From Bradyrhizobium sp. Ce-3 (lineage in GTDB: Bacteria; Pseudomonadota; Alphaproteobacteria; Rhizobiales; Xanthobacteraceae), in assembly GCF_022835695.1 (NCBI RefSeq), contig NZ_BQUV01000014.1:48647-112646 (forward strand): a stretch of 64,000 nucleotides of DNA, in the 5' to 3' direction. Each line of letters begins with the position of its first letter. Position 1 is the first letter of the stretch. Shown here one piece after another: positions 46,643 through 55,915 of the stretch. The translations under genes were made by a program, and so were the position numbers. Below the pieces are notes generated by a model, which saw only the letters and a list, made by a program, of their open reading frames with translations, was not told the origin of the DNA and did not search any database.

Positions 46643-47323
46643 TTACGCCGCCTGCTTGTGCATCGCGCCGGACGCCGACGCCGTGCCGCGGATCGCCTTG
46701 ATCGAGCGTTCGATCGCGGCCCACAGCCGGTTGATCTCGGCGGCAGCGCGGCCTTCCGCGTAATATTCGCGGGCGCCTTCGCCCTGGCCGAGCGCCATCA
46801 GAAGGTCGGCGCGGTTGGTGATCTGGCCGCTCCACACCGGCGCGCGGAATTTCGCCAACGCCTCGCGGGCGATCGCGACGATGCGGCTTTCGGCGCCGTC
46901 ACGCTGCGCGGGCGCGCCGTTGATCACCACGGCGTAGGGCTTGCGCATCGAGCGGCAGGTCTGAATGGTTTCCTGCACCGCGTTGACGTCGAACACGCCG
47001 GGTCGCGCCGGAATGATCACCATCGTGGCGTTCTTGATGGAATCGTCGACCACGGCCGACAGGTTCGGCGGCGTGTCGATGAACACCCACTCGATGCCGT
47101 CGCGCTTGGCCTGGGCAATGATCCCGCTGACCGAGTTCACCGCCGTCTTGATCGCCGGCTCGTTGGTGCCGCGCAATTTATGCCAGAGCGTCAGCGAGCC
47201 CTGCGGATCGGCATCGATCAAAAGACAGGGCTTCGTTGCCTTGTGCACTTGCGCGGCGAGGTGGGCAGCCAGGGTACTTTTTCCCGAGCCCCCCTTACGC
47301 GAAGCGAAAACAATCACGTTCAT
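46643..47323 (-). CDS. ParA-family ATPase (orphan)
   Basis: 226 residues. Deviant Walker A RKGGSGKSTL (about 9-18), with the signature Lys, then LLIDADPQGSLTLW (Walker A') and VFIDTPPNLS (Walker B). A P-loop ATPase of the ParA/MinD type, which forms ATP-dependent dimers on DNA and moves cargo. There is no parB next door and no replication genes, so it is an orphan ParA, and chromosome segregation is unlikely to be its main role. Cargo unknown. Confidence 0.88.
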   Translation of the reverse strand: MNVIVFASRKGGSGKSTLAAHLAAQVHKATKPCLLIDADPQGSLTLWHKLRGTNEPAIKTAVNSVSGIIAQAKRDGIEWVFIDTPPNLSAVVDDSIKNATMVIIPARPGVFDVNAVQETIQTCRSMRKPYAVVINGAPAQRDGAESRIVAIAREALAKFRAPVWSGQITNRADLLMALGQGEGAREYYAEGRAAAEINRLWAAIERSIKAIRGTASASGAMHKQAA

Positions 47324-47505
47324 ACGTCGGCCTCCAGATTGACCCCAGGAGGCGAAAATGAATCAGCACGCTGATTCGCGAAAGAAGAAACTTCTTGCAA
47401 TCCGCAAAGTGGCCAAGATTACCGGTGCATTTTGCTTTTTGAGTCACACTGCACTTATGACACAACCGAAAATGGAAGTGCTAAGCGCTTGATTTGACTC
47501 ACCGC

Positions 47506-47823
47506 CTAGCGCTTTTCGGCAGCTTTGGCGCGCTCGCGCGCGATCCACTTGCGCTCGATCCAGCCGAGCAATTGCGCTGTGGGTTTCTGCAGCAACGGAA
47601 CATCCTGCGCGAACAAAAGGAGTCCGAGCGGCAGCATCCAGAGTCCGAGCACCGGCAGGAAGCTGAAGATGCCGCCGATGATCAGCAGGATCGCGAGCGG
47701 AATCCGCACATAGCGCGACGACGGCTTGCGCAGCCACGCGACGAAGCGCGCCGGCTTCTCCGGAAGCTTGGCCTCGAACCAGGCGAAGTGCCGATCGATC
47801 TCTTGCTTGTAGTATTGGCTCAC
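47506..47823 (-). CDS. Conserved small membrane protein (105 aa)
   Basis: GTG at 47823 (MSQYYKQEIDRHFAWFEAKL) preceded by GGAGTGGGA. A soluble, aromatic N-terminal half, then two membrane helices (about 42-80: PLAILLIIGGIFSFLPVLGL) and a basic C-terminus. I recognise the sequence type as conserved in Bradyrhizobium; no function known. Confidence 0.78.
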   Translation of the reverse strand: MSQYYKQEIDRHFAWFEAKLPEKPARFVAWLRKPSSRYVRIPLAILLIIGGIFSFLPVLGLWMLPLGLLLFAQDVPLLQKPTAQLLGWIERKWIARERAKAAEKR

Positions 47824-48044
47824 GCGTCCCACTCCAACCGTTCCACAAACGGGAACGGAGTTGGCAAACAACACAACCCCAAAGATGATGCTGCGTGACA
47901 GCGTCACAAGGCGTCAGTCTGTCGCGCATCGCAGCCTTGAAATCGCCGCCACGCGATCCAGCACGCGTTCTCGCGCGAGGCGCAGGGCAATTCGCGTCAC
48001 GACAAACCCGTCGGGGACTCTTGCGTGCGCGCGATGGGAGCAGG

Positions 48045-48377
48045 TCAGTGAGCCGGCTTCTTCGTCTTGTGCGACCTGGAAACCTTCCGCTTCGCCACCG
48101 GCCGCCGCTCCACGCGCTCGCTCGCCTCGCGCGGTTCGGGGCCACCGCGGAAGAACGCGCGGCAGGCCGGCGACAGCTGCGCCTTGTTCCTGATCATGCA
48201 GGCCGTGATGCGATCGACGTCGGGAATCTCGGGACCGCAGAGCCGGAACGCATCCGGCGTACAGGCCTGCTGCTGGTCGGGTGTGTAGGCCTCACCCCGG
48301 CCCGGCAGCAGCAGTGCCGCGAGGGCCACCGCTGCAATCAACGCAAACGAAAAACTCCTCGAACCGGCGATCCCCAT
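48045..48377 (-). CDS. Exported small Cys-containing protein (110 aa)
   Basis: ATG at 48377 with a GGGGGG-rich site; signal peptide SFALIAAVALAALLLPGRGE, cleavage near residue 30. The mature part YTPDQQQACTPDAFRLCGPE, ITACMIRNKAQLSPACRAFF has four Cys in a cysteine-rich-repeat arrangement. The tail is very basic (RKVSRSHKTKKPAH). Periplasmic; function unknown. Confidence 0.75.
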   Translation of the reverse strand: MGIAGSRSFSFALIAAVALAALLLPGRGEAYTPDQQQACTPDAFRLCGPEIPDVDRITACMIRNKAQLSPACRAFFRGGPEPREASERVERRPVAKRKVSRSHKTKKPAH

Positions 48378-48549
48378 GCATCCCCCCAAGGTGGCACTAA
48401 GGTGTCGTTTAGGCGTCGTTTCGGAGAGTGTGGGTGATGCGACGATGAAGTGCAAGCGGGCGAGATGACACGCCAGCGGCGATCAGGCAGACGGCGCGCG
48501 AGCGCATGTTGGCCCGATCTTGCGACGTCGCGGTGGGTGATGGTGTGGA

Positions 48550-48626
48550 TGGTACAGTTGGGTGGGCTCGAACCACCGACCTCCTGTTCCACAGACAGGC
48601 GCTCTAACCAACTGAGCTACAACTGC
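48550..48626 (-). tRNA. tRNA-His (anticodon GTG)
   Basis: 77 nt including an encoded CCA. Anticodon stem CCTGT/ACAGG around loop CTGTGGA, anticodon GTG; D arm GCTCAGTTGGTTAGAGC and T arm GGTGG-TTCGAGC-CCACC. Acceptor pairs G1:U72 with A73 and no extra G at -1. This matches the unusual tRNA-His known from a large group of alphaproteobacteria, in which the otherwise universal G-1:C73 pair is missing. Confidence 0.97.
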
Positions 48627-48756
48627 ATCCTGACGCACGGCCCCGCAAAGGGGGGCGGCGATTTCGGCGGAAACTAGGTGCAACGCCCGCCTTTGGCAAG
48701 GCCGTAACGCGCCGATTTCCGCTCTTATCTCGGGCCGTTCGACGGCCCCATCCAGC

Positions 48757-48787
48757 AAAAAGGCCCGGACCGAAGGGCCGGGCCTTT
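48757..48787 (-). terminator. Rho-independent terminator of phasin gene 1
   Basis: Stem AAAGGCCCGG / CCGGGCCTTT with a nine-base loop and a T tract on the minus strand; 23 bp past the stop at 48811. Confidence 0.85.
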
Positions 48788-48810
48788 CGCAATCTCATTC
48801 GGGCCGAAGA

Positions 48811-49245
48811 TCAGGCGGCCGGCTTGTAGAACTTCGAGGCGCTGGCCTTGATCGGCTCGGCGGTCTCGCTGGCGACCTTCTGGCCGAGCTCGGCCAGCTC
48901 CTTGGCCTGCGCGGTGTAGGTCTCGAACTGCTTGCGGGTGTGCGAGGTCCACAGCTCGACCGCTTCGGTCGGCGACTTCACGCTGAACAGCTCCTGGGCG
49001 AAGTCGAGCGACGAGGTGGTGTTGGCCTTGAAGAACTCGATCAGCTTGGCCGAATATTCGCTGGCGCCCTTGCTCACCGAGGTGAACACGGCCTCGACCG
49101 TCGAGTTGTGGGTTTCGGCGGCATCCTTGAACTTGGCGTAGCTGTCGCGGGCCTGCAGCACGCCCTTTTCGGCGAACGCGCGCATCTGCTCGGGAACTTC
49201 AAACGGGATGATCGAGGCGGAGAACGGATCGGACGGGGTGGTCAT
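48811..49245 (-). CDS. Phasin family protein (1)
   Basis: 144 residues from ATG at 49245 (MTTPSDPFSASIIPFEVPEQ). Almost entirely helical after the first 20 residues: MRAFAEKGVLQARDSYAKFK, SLDFAQELFSVKSPTEAVEL and HTRKQFETYTAQAKELAELG are the standard phasin blocks. Phasins coat polyhydroxyalkanoate granules. A second phasin gene lies 292 bp upstream on the same strand. The gap between them holds a small hairpin (49432-49452) and little else. Confidence 0.92.
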   Translation of the reverse strand: MTTPSDPFSASIIPFEVPEQMRAFAEKGVLQARDSYAKFKDAAETHNSTVEAVFTSVSKGASEYSAKLIEFFKANTTSSLDFAQELFSVKSPTEAVELWTSHTRKQFETYTAQAKELAELGQKVASETAEPIKASASKFYKPAA

Positions 49246-49431
49246 GACGTGTAATCCTTCGCAACGGGTGAAGTAGATGTGACCATTGCGGACGCCCCCG
49301 GACCAATTGAAGCCGGGAACGTTGAAATGGATCACGCTGCCTTGATTCACGGGATTGCCCTTCGTCGGGCGCGCCTAATAAACACCCATATCATGTCAAG
49401 ATTGTGCAACGCAACGTAAGATCGCGTGCAA

Positions 49432-49452
49432 CGCCACATTTTTTATGTGGCG
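49432..49452. other. Small hairpin between the phasin genes
   Basis: CGCCACAT - TTTTT - ATGTGGCG, 85 bp past the stop of phasin 2. It lacks a following T tract on the minus strand, so it is at most a weak terminator or an mRNA end-stabilising structure. Confidence 0.45.
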
Positions 49453-49537
49453 GAATATGGGGTTACCGCGCCCGACCAAGGTTGGCCGGCCAAAATCGGC
49501 CGGAATCAGCCTGGATCAGCTGCCGGTCAGTGCCCCC

Positions 49538-49936
49538 TCAGTTCTTGGGCTTGACGGCGTCCATCGCCGCACGGCTGACGGCCTGGCCCATTTCGCTGGC
49601 CTGCTCGGCGAGCGAGCGCATCTGGCCCTGGACATATTCGCTGTGCAGCCGCATCACCTCGGTGAGGTCCTTGGCCTTGAGCAGCGACTGGGCGTAGTCC
49701 AGCGACGACTGCACGTTCTTTTCCGCGTAGGACAGCGCCTTGGTGGACAGGTCCTTGGCGCCGGCGCGCATCGTGGCGTTGCGCTCCTCGATCTTGCCGG
49801 CAGTGTCTCGCGCATTGGTCACGAACTGCTCGAACGCCTTGCGCGCCTGGTCGAAGCTCGCCTCGGCCATCGACCGCATGTCCTTGGGGATTTCGAACTT
49901 GGGGATCTCGAAATGGTCACGCCCGTTGTCACTCAT
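49538..49936 (-). CDS. Phasin family protein (2)
   Basis: 132 residues. Starts MSDNGRDHFEIPKFEIPKDM; then RSMAEASFDQARKAFEQFVT, NVQSSLDYAQSLLKAKDLTE and HSEYVQGQMRSLAEQASEMG, the same helical phasin blocks as its neighbour. The ribosome site GGGAGAACG precedes the ATG. Likely a second granule-coating protein of different abundance or timing. Confidence 0.9.
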   Translation of the reverse strand: MSDNGRDHFEIPKFEIPKDMRSMAEASFDQARKAFEQFVTNARDTAGKIEERNATMRAGAKDLSTKALSYAEKNVQSSLDYAQSLLKAKDLTEVMRLHSEYVQGQMRSLAEQASEMGQAVSRAAMDAVKPKN

Positions 49937-50271
49937 GGTCGTTCTCCCTCGCTTGGTGATCGGCCCGCCGGTTGGCCTCTGCGGGCGCGCGGCAGGATAT
50001 ATCGCGGCCGTGCGATCGCAGGTGTGACGCGGTGCCTCCGGTTCCGCATCACGCCGTCGCAGCCGGCTCTACCCAACAACGCTAAACCGCTGTGGATCGT
50101 TCAGCCAAGTTAACGTTATCCCGGCTTTGCCTGCTACAGGCTGCTGGCGGACATGGACCTGCCGCCCCCCAGTTGCGATACTAACCTTCTGTTAAGGCTG
50201 TCGTCCTGCGGCTGCCGGCGTCTCGGCAAAGCTTAGGAAGAAGCCAAACCCATGCGGTCAAATCTTGCGTG
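49937..50271. other. 335-bp promoter region of the phasin and histidine kinase genes
   Basis: Divergent intergenic region without a gene. At 50181-50195 lies CTAA-CCTTCTG-TTAA, one base from the CtrA consensus TTAA-N7-TTAA. A tiny six-codon frame at 50252 (ATG CGG TCA AAT CTT GCG TGA) ends by overlapping the kinase ATG (TGATG) and follows AGGAAGAAG, so it may lead ribosomes to the kinase start. Confidence 0.5.
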
Positions 50272-53200
50272 ATGATTGACGCGGAATTCCAGATCCAGGC
50301 GCTCGGCGATGTCAGGCTGGCGGACCATGCGACGAGCCCCCTGCCCGCGTGGCTGTGGTCGGCCGACGGCGCACGGATTCTGTGGGCCAATCCGGCCGGC
50401 GCGCAGGTATTCGGTGCCGCCAACGGCGCCGACCTCGCGAAGCGCAGCTTCGGCCCGGCCGATCCGCATCGCCGCCAGGTCGCGCGGCTCGGCCCCAGGC
50501 TCGATGGCGGCGGCGCGGTGCGGCTGGAGCGGCTGCGCGGTTTCGGCGCCGCGCCCGGCATGCTTGCGACCTGCGGCTGCAGGCGGATCGAGCTCTCGGA
50601 CGGCAGCCACGGCATCCTGGTATCGGCGCTCAATGCGACCGGGCGCGGCCTGTCGCTCGCCGAGCGCTTGCTGCGGCTGGTGCAGGGCTTGCCGCGCCCG
50701 GCCGCTGCGTTCACCAGCGATGGACTTTTGACCGCAACCAACGAGGCGGCGCGCGCGTTGCCCGGCCTGCACGATCTCGGCGAAGCCGGTCTCGATGCCG
50801 CGCGCGACGAGGCGCTGACCCAGGGCCGCGCCGCGGCAAATGTCGCGATCGGACGCGTCGTGCTGCAACGGATCGGCCGCGGCGCCGATCGCGCGCTGGT
50901 CGCGCTGATCAAGCCGGGCCCGCATCTCGCCGCCAAGCCGGCGGCGCCGATCGTGCCCGAGCCGGTTGAGCCGGAGACGGCTGCGCCGGAAGCAGCAGTG
51001 GGCGCAGCAGCACCGCAAGAGGTCGCGGTGGTCGAGCCGCTGCCAGCACCTGCCGCTATTGAACAGCCCGCAGTACTTGAAGAGGCCCCTGCGCCGGTCA
51101 GCGAGACGCCGGCCGCCTTAACACTGTTCGATGCGCTGGATCCACAACTGGACGAGCGCGTCGCGATCGAGCCAATCGTCGGCGCGACTGAGGCCGAGCC
51201 TGCGGTCGCGGCTCCATCTCCCGGATCAGAAGAGACGTCCACAGAGACCGCGCGCGTCGAGGCCGTGGCATTCGACACGACGCCCAATGAGACTCCCGCA
51301 GTCGAGGAGCCAATATCGGACGCGCTGATCGAAGCGCCCGCCGAGACGCAGGCCGAAGCGCCTGCGCATCTTGCTCCTCCGCTCGCGTCGGCAGAACTGG
51401 CGGATACGGAGCGAGCTCTGGCCGAGACCACGCCTGACGACACCACGCCCGACGAAATCGCCGCGGTCGAGGAGCCATTGTCGGACGCGCTGATCGAAGC
51501 GCCCGTTGATGAACCCAAGCCGGAGCCCGCGCCCGATCTCAAAGAGGCGGCGCACGCGCCCGCGCCGGAAATCGCGATGCCGCCCGCCGATCCCGTCCCT
51601 TCGCCTGATGCGATCGCGGATGTGCCCGCACCGCCGCCGGCCGCGTTGCCGGAGCCCGTAACGCTGGCGCCGGTAAAACCGCCATCCTGGCACGACGAGC
51701 CGTTGCCGATCCGGCGGCATCCGCTGCGCTTCATGTGGCAGATGGACCACGAGGCCCGCTTCTCGCTCGGCTCCGACGAATTCACCCGCCTGATCGGGCT
51801 GCACACCGCGGCCGGCTTCGGCCGGCTCTGGAGCGACATCGCCGAGAGTTTTGGCGTCGATCCCGAGGGCCGCGTCCTCAAGGCGTTCGCCAGCCATGAC
51901 ACCTGGAGCGGCATCACGCTGCACTGGCCGGTCGACGGCGGCGGCCGGCTGCCGGTCGAGCTGTCCGGCCTGCCGGTGTTCGATCGCAACCGGAATTTCG
52001 CCGGCTATCGCGGCTTTGGTGTGTGTCGTGATCTCGACGGGCTTGCGCGACTCGCCGCATTGCGCCGCTATGAGTTCTTCAGCGGCGCGATCGCGCCGCA
52101 ATCGCTGTCGGCCGATGTCGCGCCGGCGCCGCGCACCGATGCGCCGCCAGGGCCTACCGCGCCGTATGATGATCCTCCGCCGCATGCGGAGCCGCCGCCC
52201 GATACGAATGCGATCACACCACCCGAGGAATTGACCGAGCCCGTAGCAGAGACTTCACACCAAGCCGATCCGGATCACGCCGTGGAAACGCACGAGGAAA
52301 CGCACGAAGTGCGTCACGACCCGCCACCGAACGTGGTGCCGTTCCGCCCCGCCGGCGACGCACGGCCGCCGTCGCTGACGCCGGTCGAGAACAACGCCTT
52401 CAACGAGCTCGCCCGCCAATTGTCGGCCCGGCTCGAGAACGAGGCCGGCCTCACCGCGACGACGAACGACACCACGAGCGCAGAGCCGGTCGCCGACGAT
52501 CCCGCTCCAAGCGAACCGCCGCGGCGGGCCGAGGCGCCGCCACAGCAGGACGAGGCCATACCGCAGGCGACGCCGGCCGAGGCGCCAAAGCCGGGCTGGC
52601 TCAGCGAAGCCGCGCCGGCGCCGCGCGCGGATTCCCGCCGCGACCGCGCGCTGCTCGATCTGCTGCCGGTCGGCATCCTGATCTACCGGCTCGACCGCCT
52701 GCTCTATGCCAACCACGCCTTCCTCGCCCGCATGGGCTATGACAGCCTGCACGCGCTGGAGGCCGCCGGCGGGCTCGACGCGCTCTATGTCGAACCCGGC
52801 GTCTCGCAGGCGAGCAGCACGTCGGGCACCGGCACGCCGGTCACGATCTCCGCGAACCAGAACGGCGACCACGGCGCGCAGTCGGTGTCCGCGGAGGCGC
52901 GGCTGCACACCATCAGCTGGGACGATGATGCCGCGCTGGCGCTGATCTTCTCGCGCACGCTGGACGAGGATGCCGCGGTCGCCACCGCGCTGTCCGATCC
53001 CGAACCGGCCGCCATCGCCGAGCCGGTGCTTGCGCCGCCGCCGCCGCAGGCCGGCCACGCCGACGCCGAGGAGCTCGGTGCGATCCTCGACACTGCGGCC
53101 GAAGGCATCATCATGTTCGATGCCGAGGGCAACATCCATTCCTGCAACCGCAGCGCCGAGGCGCTGTTCGGCTATGACGGCGACGAGTTCATCACGCACA

Positions 53201-54165
53201 ATCTCGCCGACCTGTTCGCGCCGGAAAGCCAGCACGGCATCGCCGATTATCTTGCGAGCGTGAAATCCCCCGATGTCGCGAGCCTGCTCGACCACGGCCG
53301 CGAGACGCTCGGCCGCGTCCGCCAGGGCGGCATCATCCCGCTGTCGGTGACGATGGGCCGCACCCGCGCCGACGGGCCGAATTTCTTCGCCGTGTTCCGC
53401 GATCTGTCGCAGGCCAAAAAGAGCGAAGGCGAGTTGCGCGAGGCGCGGCGGCTCACTGAGCGCGCCGCCAACGGCAAATCCGACATGCTGGCGCGGATCA
53501 GCCACGAGTTGCGCACGCCGCTCAACGCCATCATCGGCTTCGCCGAGGTGATGATATCGGAGCGCTTCGGCGCGCTCGGCAACGAGCGCTATGCCGAATA
53601 CATGAAGGACATCCGCGCCTCCGGCGAGCGGGTGATCGCCATCGTCAACGACCTGCTCGACCTGTCGCGGATCGAGACCGGCAAGCTCGACCTCGCCTTC
53701 ACCAATCAGAATCTCAACGAGATGGTGGAGAGCTGCGTCGCCGTGATGCAGCCGCAGGCCAACCGCGAGCGCATCATCATCCGCACCTCGCTCGCGCACA
53801 CGCTGCCGCCTGTTGTCGCCGATGCCCGCGCGCTGCGCCAGATCACGCTGAACCTGATCGGCAACTCGATCCATCTCGCCAATGCCGGCGGCCAGGTGAT
53901 CGTCTCGACCGCGCTGTCTGACTTCGGCGAGGTGATGCTGCGGGTGCGCGACACCGGCCAGAGCCTCAACGACAACGAGGTCGCCGCCGCGCTGGAGCCG
54001 TTCCGGGCGCCTGCGCCGTCCGATCAGGCCGGCGCCGGCGGCGTCAGTCTGTCGCTGACCAAGGCGCTGGTCGAAGCCAACCGCGCCAAATTCCAGATCA
54101 GGACCGGCGGCCGCACCGGCACGCTGATCGAGATCGTATTCTCCCACGCCGCCGCAAGGGCGTGA
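50272..54165 (+). CDS. Large PAS-domain sensor histidine kinase (DivJ/PleC/PdhS-like)
   Basis: 1297 residues, cytosolic (no membrane helix). An N-terminal PAS-like region (about 10-200) is followed by a long Pro/Ala/Glu-rich linker (about 220-470), a second PAS-like part (about 480-605), another linker, then PAS domains at about 790-900 and 933-1050. HisKA has ISHELRTPLNAIIGF with His near 1077, followed by RYAEYMKDIRASGERVIAIV, which closely resembles alphaproteobacterial cell-cycle kinases. The ATPase domain is degenerate: the G2 loop reads GAGGVSLSLT instead of GTGLGLSL. It may act mainly as a phosphatase or scaffold. Confidence 0.85.
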   Translation: MIDAEFQIQALGDVRLADHATSPLPAWLWSADGARILWANPAGAQVFGAANGADLAKRSFGPADPHRRQVARLGPRLDGGGAVRLERLRGFGAAPGMLATCGCRRIELSDGSHGILVSALNATGRGLSLAERLLRLVQGLPRPAAAFTSDGLLTATNEAARALPGLHDLGEAGLDAARDEALTQGRAAANVAIGRVVLQRIGRGADRALVALIKPGPHLAAKPAAPIVPEPVEPETAAPEAAVGAAAPQEVAVVEPLPAPAAIEQPAVLEEAPAPVSETPAALTLFDALDPQLDERVAIEPIVGATEAEPAVAAPSPGSEETSTETARVEAVAFDTTPNETPAVEEPISDALIEAPAETQAEAPAHLAPPLASAELADTERALAETTPDDTTPDEIAAVEEPLSDALIEAPVDEPKPEPAPDLKEAAHAPAPEIAMPPADPVPSPDAIADVPAPPPAALPEPVTLAPVKPPSWHDEPLPIRRHPLRFMWQMDHEARFSLGSDEFTRLIGLHTAAGFGRLWSDIAESFGVDPEGRVLKAFASHDTWSGITLHWPVDGGGRLPVELSGLPVFDRNRNFAGYRGFGVCRDLDGLARLAALRRYEFFSGAIAPQSLSADVAPAPRTDAPPGPTAPYDDPPPHAEPPPDTNAITPPEELTEPVAETSHQADPDHAVETHEETHEVRHDPPPNVVPFRPAGDARPPSLTPVENNAFNELARQLSARLENEAGLTATTNDTTSAEPVADDPAPSEPPRRAEAPPQQDEAIPQATPAEAPKPGWLSEAAPAPRADSRRDRALLDLLPVGILIYRLDRLLYANHAFLARMGYDSLHALEAAGGLDALYVEPGVSQASSTSGTGTPVTISANQNGDHGAQSVSAEARLHTISWDDDAALALIFSRTLDEDAAVATALSDPEPAAIAEPVLAPPPPQAGHADAEELGAILDTAAEGIIMFDAEGNIHSCNRSAEALFGYDGDEFITHNLADLFAPESQHGIADYLASVKSPDVASLLDHGRETLGRVRQGGIIPLSVTMGRTRADGPNFFAVFRDLSQAKKSEGELREARRLTERAANGKSDMLARISHELRTPLNAIIGFAEVMISERFGALGNERYAEYMKDIRASGERVIAIVNDLLDLSRIETGKLDLAFTNQNLNEMVESCVAVMQPQANRERIIIRTSLAHTLPPVVADARALRQITLNLIGNSIHLANAGGQVIVSTALSDFGEVMLRVRDTGQSLNDNEVAAALEPFRAPAPSDQAGAGGVSLSLTKALVEANRAKFQIRTGGRTGTLIEIVFSHAAARA

Positions 54166-54197
54166 GCGGGCGGCGCGCGCGCGTCCTCTGTCGCAGG

Positions 54198-54397
54198 CGT
54201 AAGGGGCGCACCGGCGCACGGGCTCCCTCCCCCCTTGCGGGGGAGGGTGGGGAGAGGGGTGGCCACACGGCGCGCGCTCTCCATTTGCAGAACGACGAGA
54301 TCGAGATTGCGAGAACGAGGCTTTCCTCGATCATCGCGCCCGGGGCCACCCCTCTCCCGCAAGGGGAGAGGGGCCTGAGCGACGTGCTCGCCTCACG
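54198..54397 (+). mobile_element. MITE-like element, copy B
   Basis: 200 bp. Left end CGTAAGGGGCGCACC, right end GTGCTCGCCTCACG. Inner palindromes CCCCCTTGCGGGGG (left) and a shorter CTCTCCCGCAAGGGGAGAGG (right). The core GTGGCCACACGGC ... CTCTCC and CGCCCGGG are shared with copies A and C. It fills the 379-bp gap between the kinase and the phosphoesterase. Confidence 0.75.
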
Positions 54398-54544
54398 CCG
54401 TTCGAGCGGCGCATATCTGCGCACTGCGAAAATCTGTCGCGCCGGACCTCGGCGGCACGGCATAAATCTTGCTGCAATTCCGATTGTTTGAAATTCATTA
54501 TCTTACGAACCCGCCCGCTTTCGCGGGCATCTGGATCTCGCCGG

Positions 54545-55372
54545 ATGCGCTGTCTCGTCGTCGCCGACCTGCATTATTCATTGCCGCAGTTCGACTGGCT
54601 GCTGGCGGCCGCGCCGCAATTCGATCTGGTGATCTTCGCCGGCGACGCGCTCAATCTCGGCTCGGCGGTGGATTTCCGCGCCCAGATCGTCGTCGTCACG
54701 AAATATCTCGCGCGGCTCGCCGGCCTCACGCGCGTGATCTTCTGCTCCGGCAATCATGATCTCGACGAGCGCAACGCGGACGGCGAGAAGGTCGCGCGCT
54801 GGGTTGCCGGCATCAGGGAGTTCGGCGTCGCCTGCGACGGCGACAATCTGAGCATCGGCGACACGCTGTTCACGGTGTGCCCGTGGTGGGACGGCCCGCT
54901 GGTCAAGGCGCGGATCGACGACCAGCTGCGCGCGGCAGCCGCCATCCCGCACCGCCGCTGGGTCTGGGTGCATCACGCACCGCCGGCGGATTCCCCGATC
55001 AGCTGGGGCGGCAAGCGCTTCTTCGGCGACGTCGAGCTGTTGCACTGGATCGAGCGCCATCATCCGGCGATGGTGATCTCGGGCCACGTGCATCAATCGC
55101 CGTTCATCCCGAGCGGCTCGTGGTTCGACCGGATCGGGACCACCTGGGTGTTCAACACCGGCCTGCAGCCCGGCCGGCCGCCGGTCTACATCGTGCTCGA
55201 TCTCACCCAGGAGAAAGCCTTCTGGCTCGCCGCCGGCGACGCGCAGATCGTCGATCTCAACGCCCCCCTGCATCGGCCGGCAACGCCGCTCAGCGAGGCG
55301 CCGGACTGGCTCATATCCTTGGATCGGATTGCCGATCCGAGCCTGGCGCGACCTGCATCGGCGGCAGGTTGA
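54545..55372 (+). CDS. Calcineurin-like metallophosphoesterase
   Basis: 275 residues from ATG at 54545. All metal motifs are present: VADLHYS (Asp 8, His 10), FAGDALN, SGNHDLDE, WVHHAPP and ISGHVHQSPF. A two-metal phosphatase or nuclease-like enzyme; substrate unknown. Its last 62 bp overlap the convergent cyclic-nucleotide-binding gene. The first 19 codons of the longer frame (from 54488) look untranslated. Confidence 0.87.
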   Translation: MRCLVVADLHYSLPQFDWLLAAAPQFDLVIFAGDALNLGSAVDFRAQIVVVTKYLARLAGLTRVIFCSGNHDLDERNADGEKVARWVAGIREFGVACDGDNLSIGDTLFTVCPWWDGPLVKARIDDQLRAAAAIPHRRWVWVHHAPPADSPISWGGKRFFGDVELLHWIERHHPAMVISGHVHQSPFIPSGSWFDRIGTTWVFNTGLQPGRPPVYIVLDLTQEKAFWLAAGDAQIVDLNAPLHRPATPLSEAPDWLISLDRIADPSLARPASAAG

Positions 55373-55796
55373 TCATGCTCTGCAGCACCTCGCCGACCAT
55401 CGCCAGATGGGTGCCGTGATCGGCATATTGATGCATCAGGTCGGCCAGATAGGTCGTGGCAACGTGCAGCCGTTGCGCCAATAGCTGGGCGATCAGCAGC
55501 GCCACCGCGGGCTGCTGGCGAAGGAACGACGCCGCATCGTCGAACTCGTACAGCACGCAATCCGACGCCGTGCGCACCTTTGCGCTGTGCGGCCGGTCGA
55601 GCAGAACGCTCATCTCGCCGAACACCGCGCCGGGCTCGTCGATCACGGCGACCAGACTGTCGCCCTTCATGACTTCCACCTTGCCCTCGAGCAGTACGAA
55701 CAGATGACCTGTCTTGCCGCCCTCCGCGATGAAATCCATGCCGGCCGGCAGGCTGCGCCTGTTGCCGCCGGTGCAATGGTCAAGGATCGCCCGCAT
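55311..55796 (-). CDS. Cyclic nucleotide-binding domain protein (no DNA-binding domain)
   Basis: 161 residues. A single cNMP domain: GMDFIAEGGKTGHLFVLLEG (about 19-38) and PGAVFGEMSVLLDRPHSAKV (about 55-74), where the family's R-x-A/S-A-x-V turn reads RPHSAKV. There is no HTH, so this is not a Crp-type activator. Probably a stand-alone sensor that acts through a partner. Confidence 0.88.
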   Translation of the reverse strand: MRAILDHCTGGNRRSLPAGMDFIAEGGKTGHLFVLLEGKVEVMKGDSLVAVIDEPGAVFGEMSVLLDRPHSAKVRTASDCVLYEFDDAASFLRQQPAVALLIAQLLAQRLHVATTYLADLMHQYADHGTHLAMVGEVLQSMINLPPMQVAPGSDRQSDPRI

Positions 55797-55915
55797 GCCG
55801 CTTGGTCTCCGTCTCCGGTCAGACTAGGCGGAGATGCGGCCGAGGTGAACGGGATTAGCCGGGCGGTATGCCCAAATTGTCGGCAGGCCGCCGCGACGGC
55901 GCGAGCGGCTGGCCG

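Noticed and set aside
50181-51989. 602-codon Ser/Gly/Ala-rich frame antisense to the histidine kinase
   Set aside because: Low-complexity mirror of the kinase's Pro/Ala/Glu linker; no start signal.
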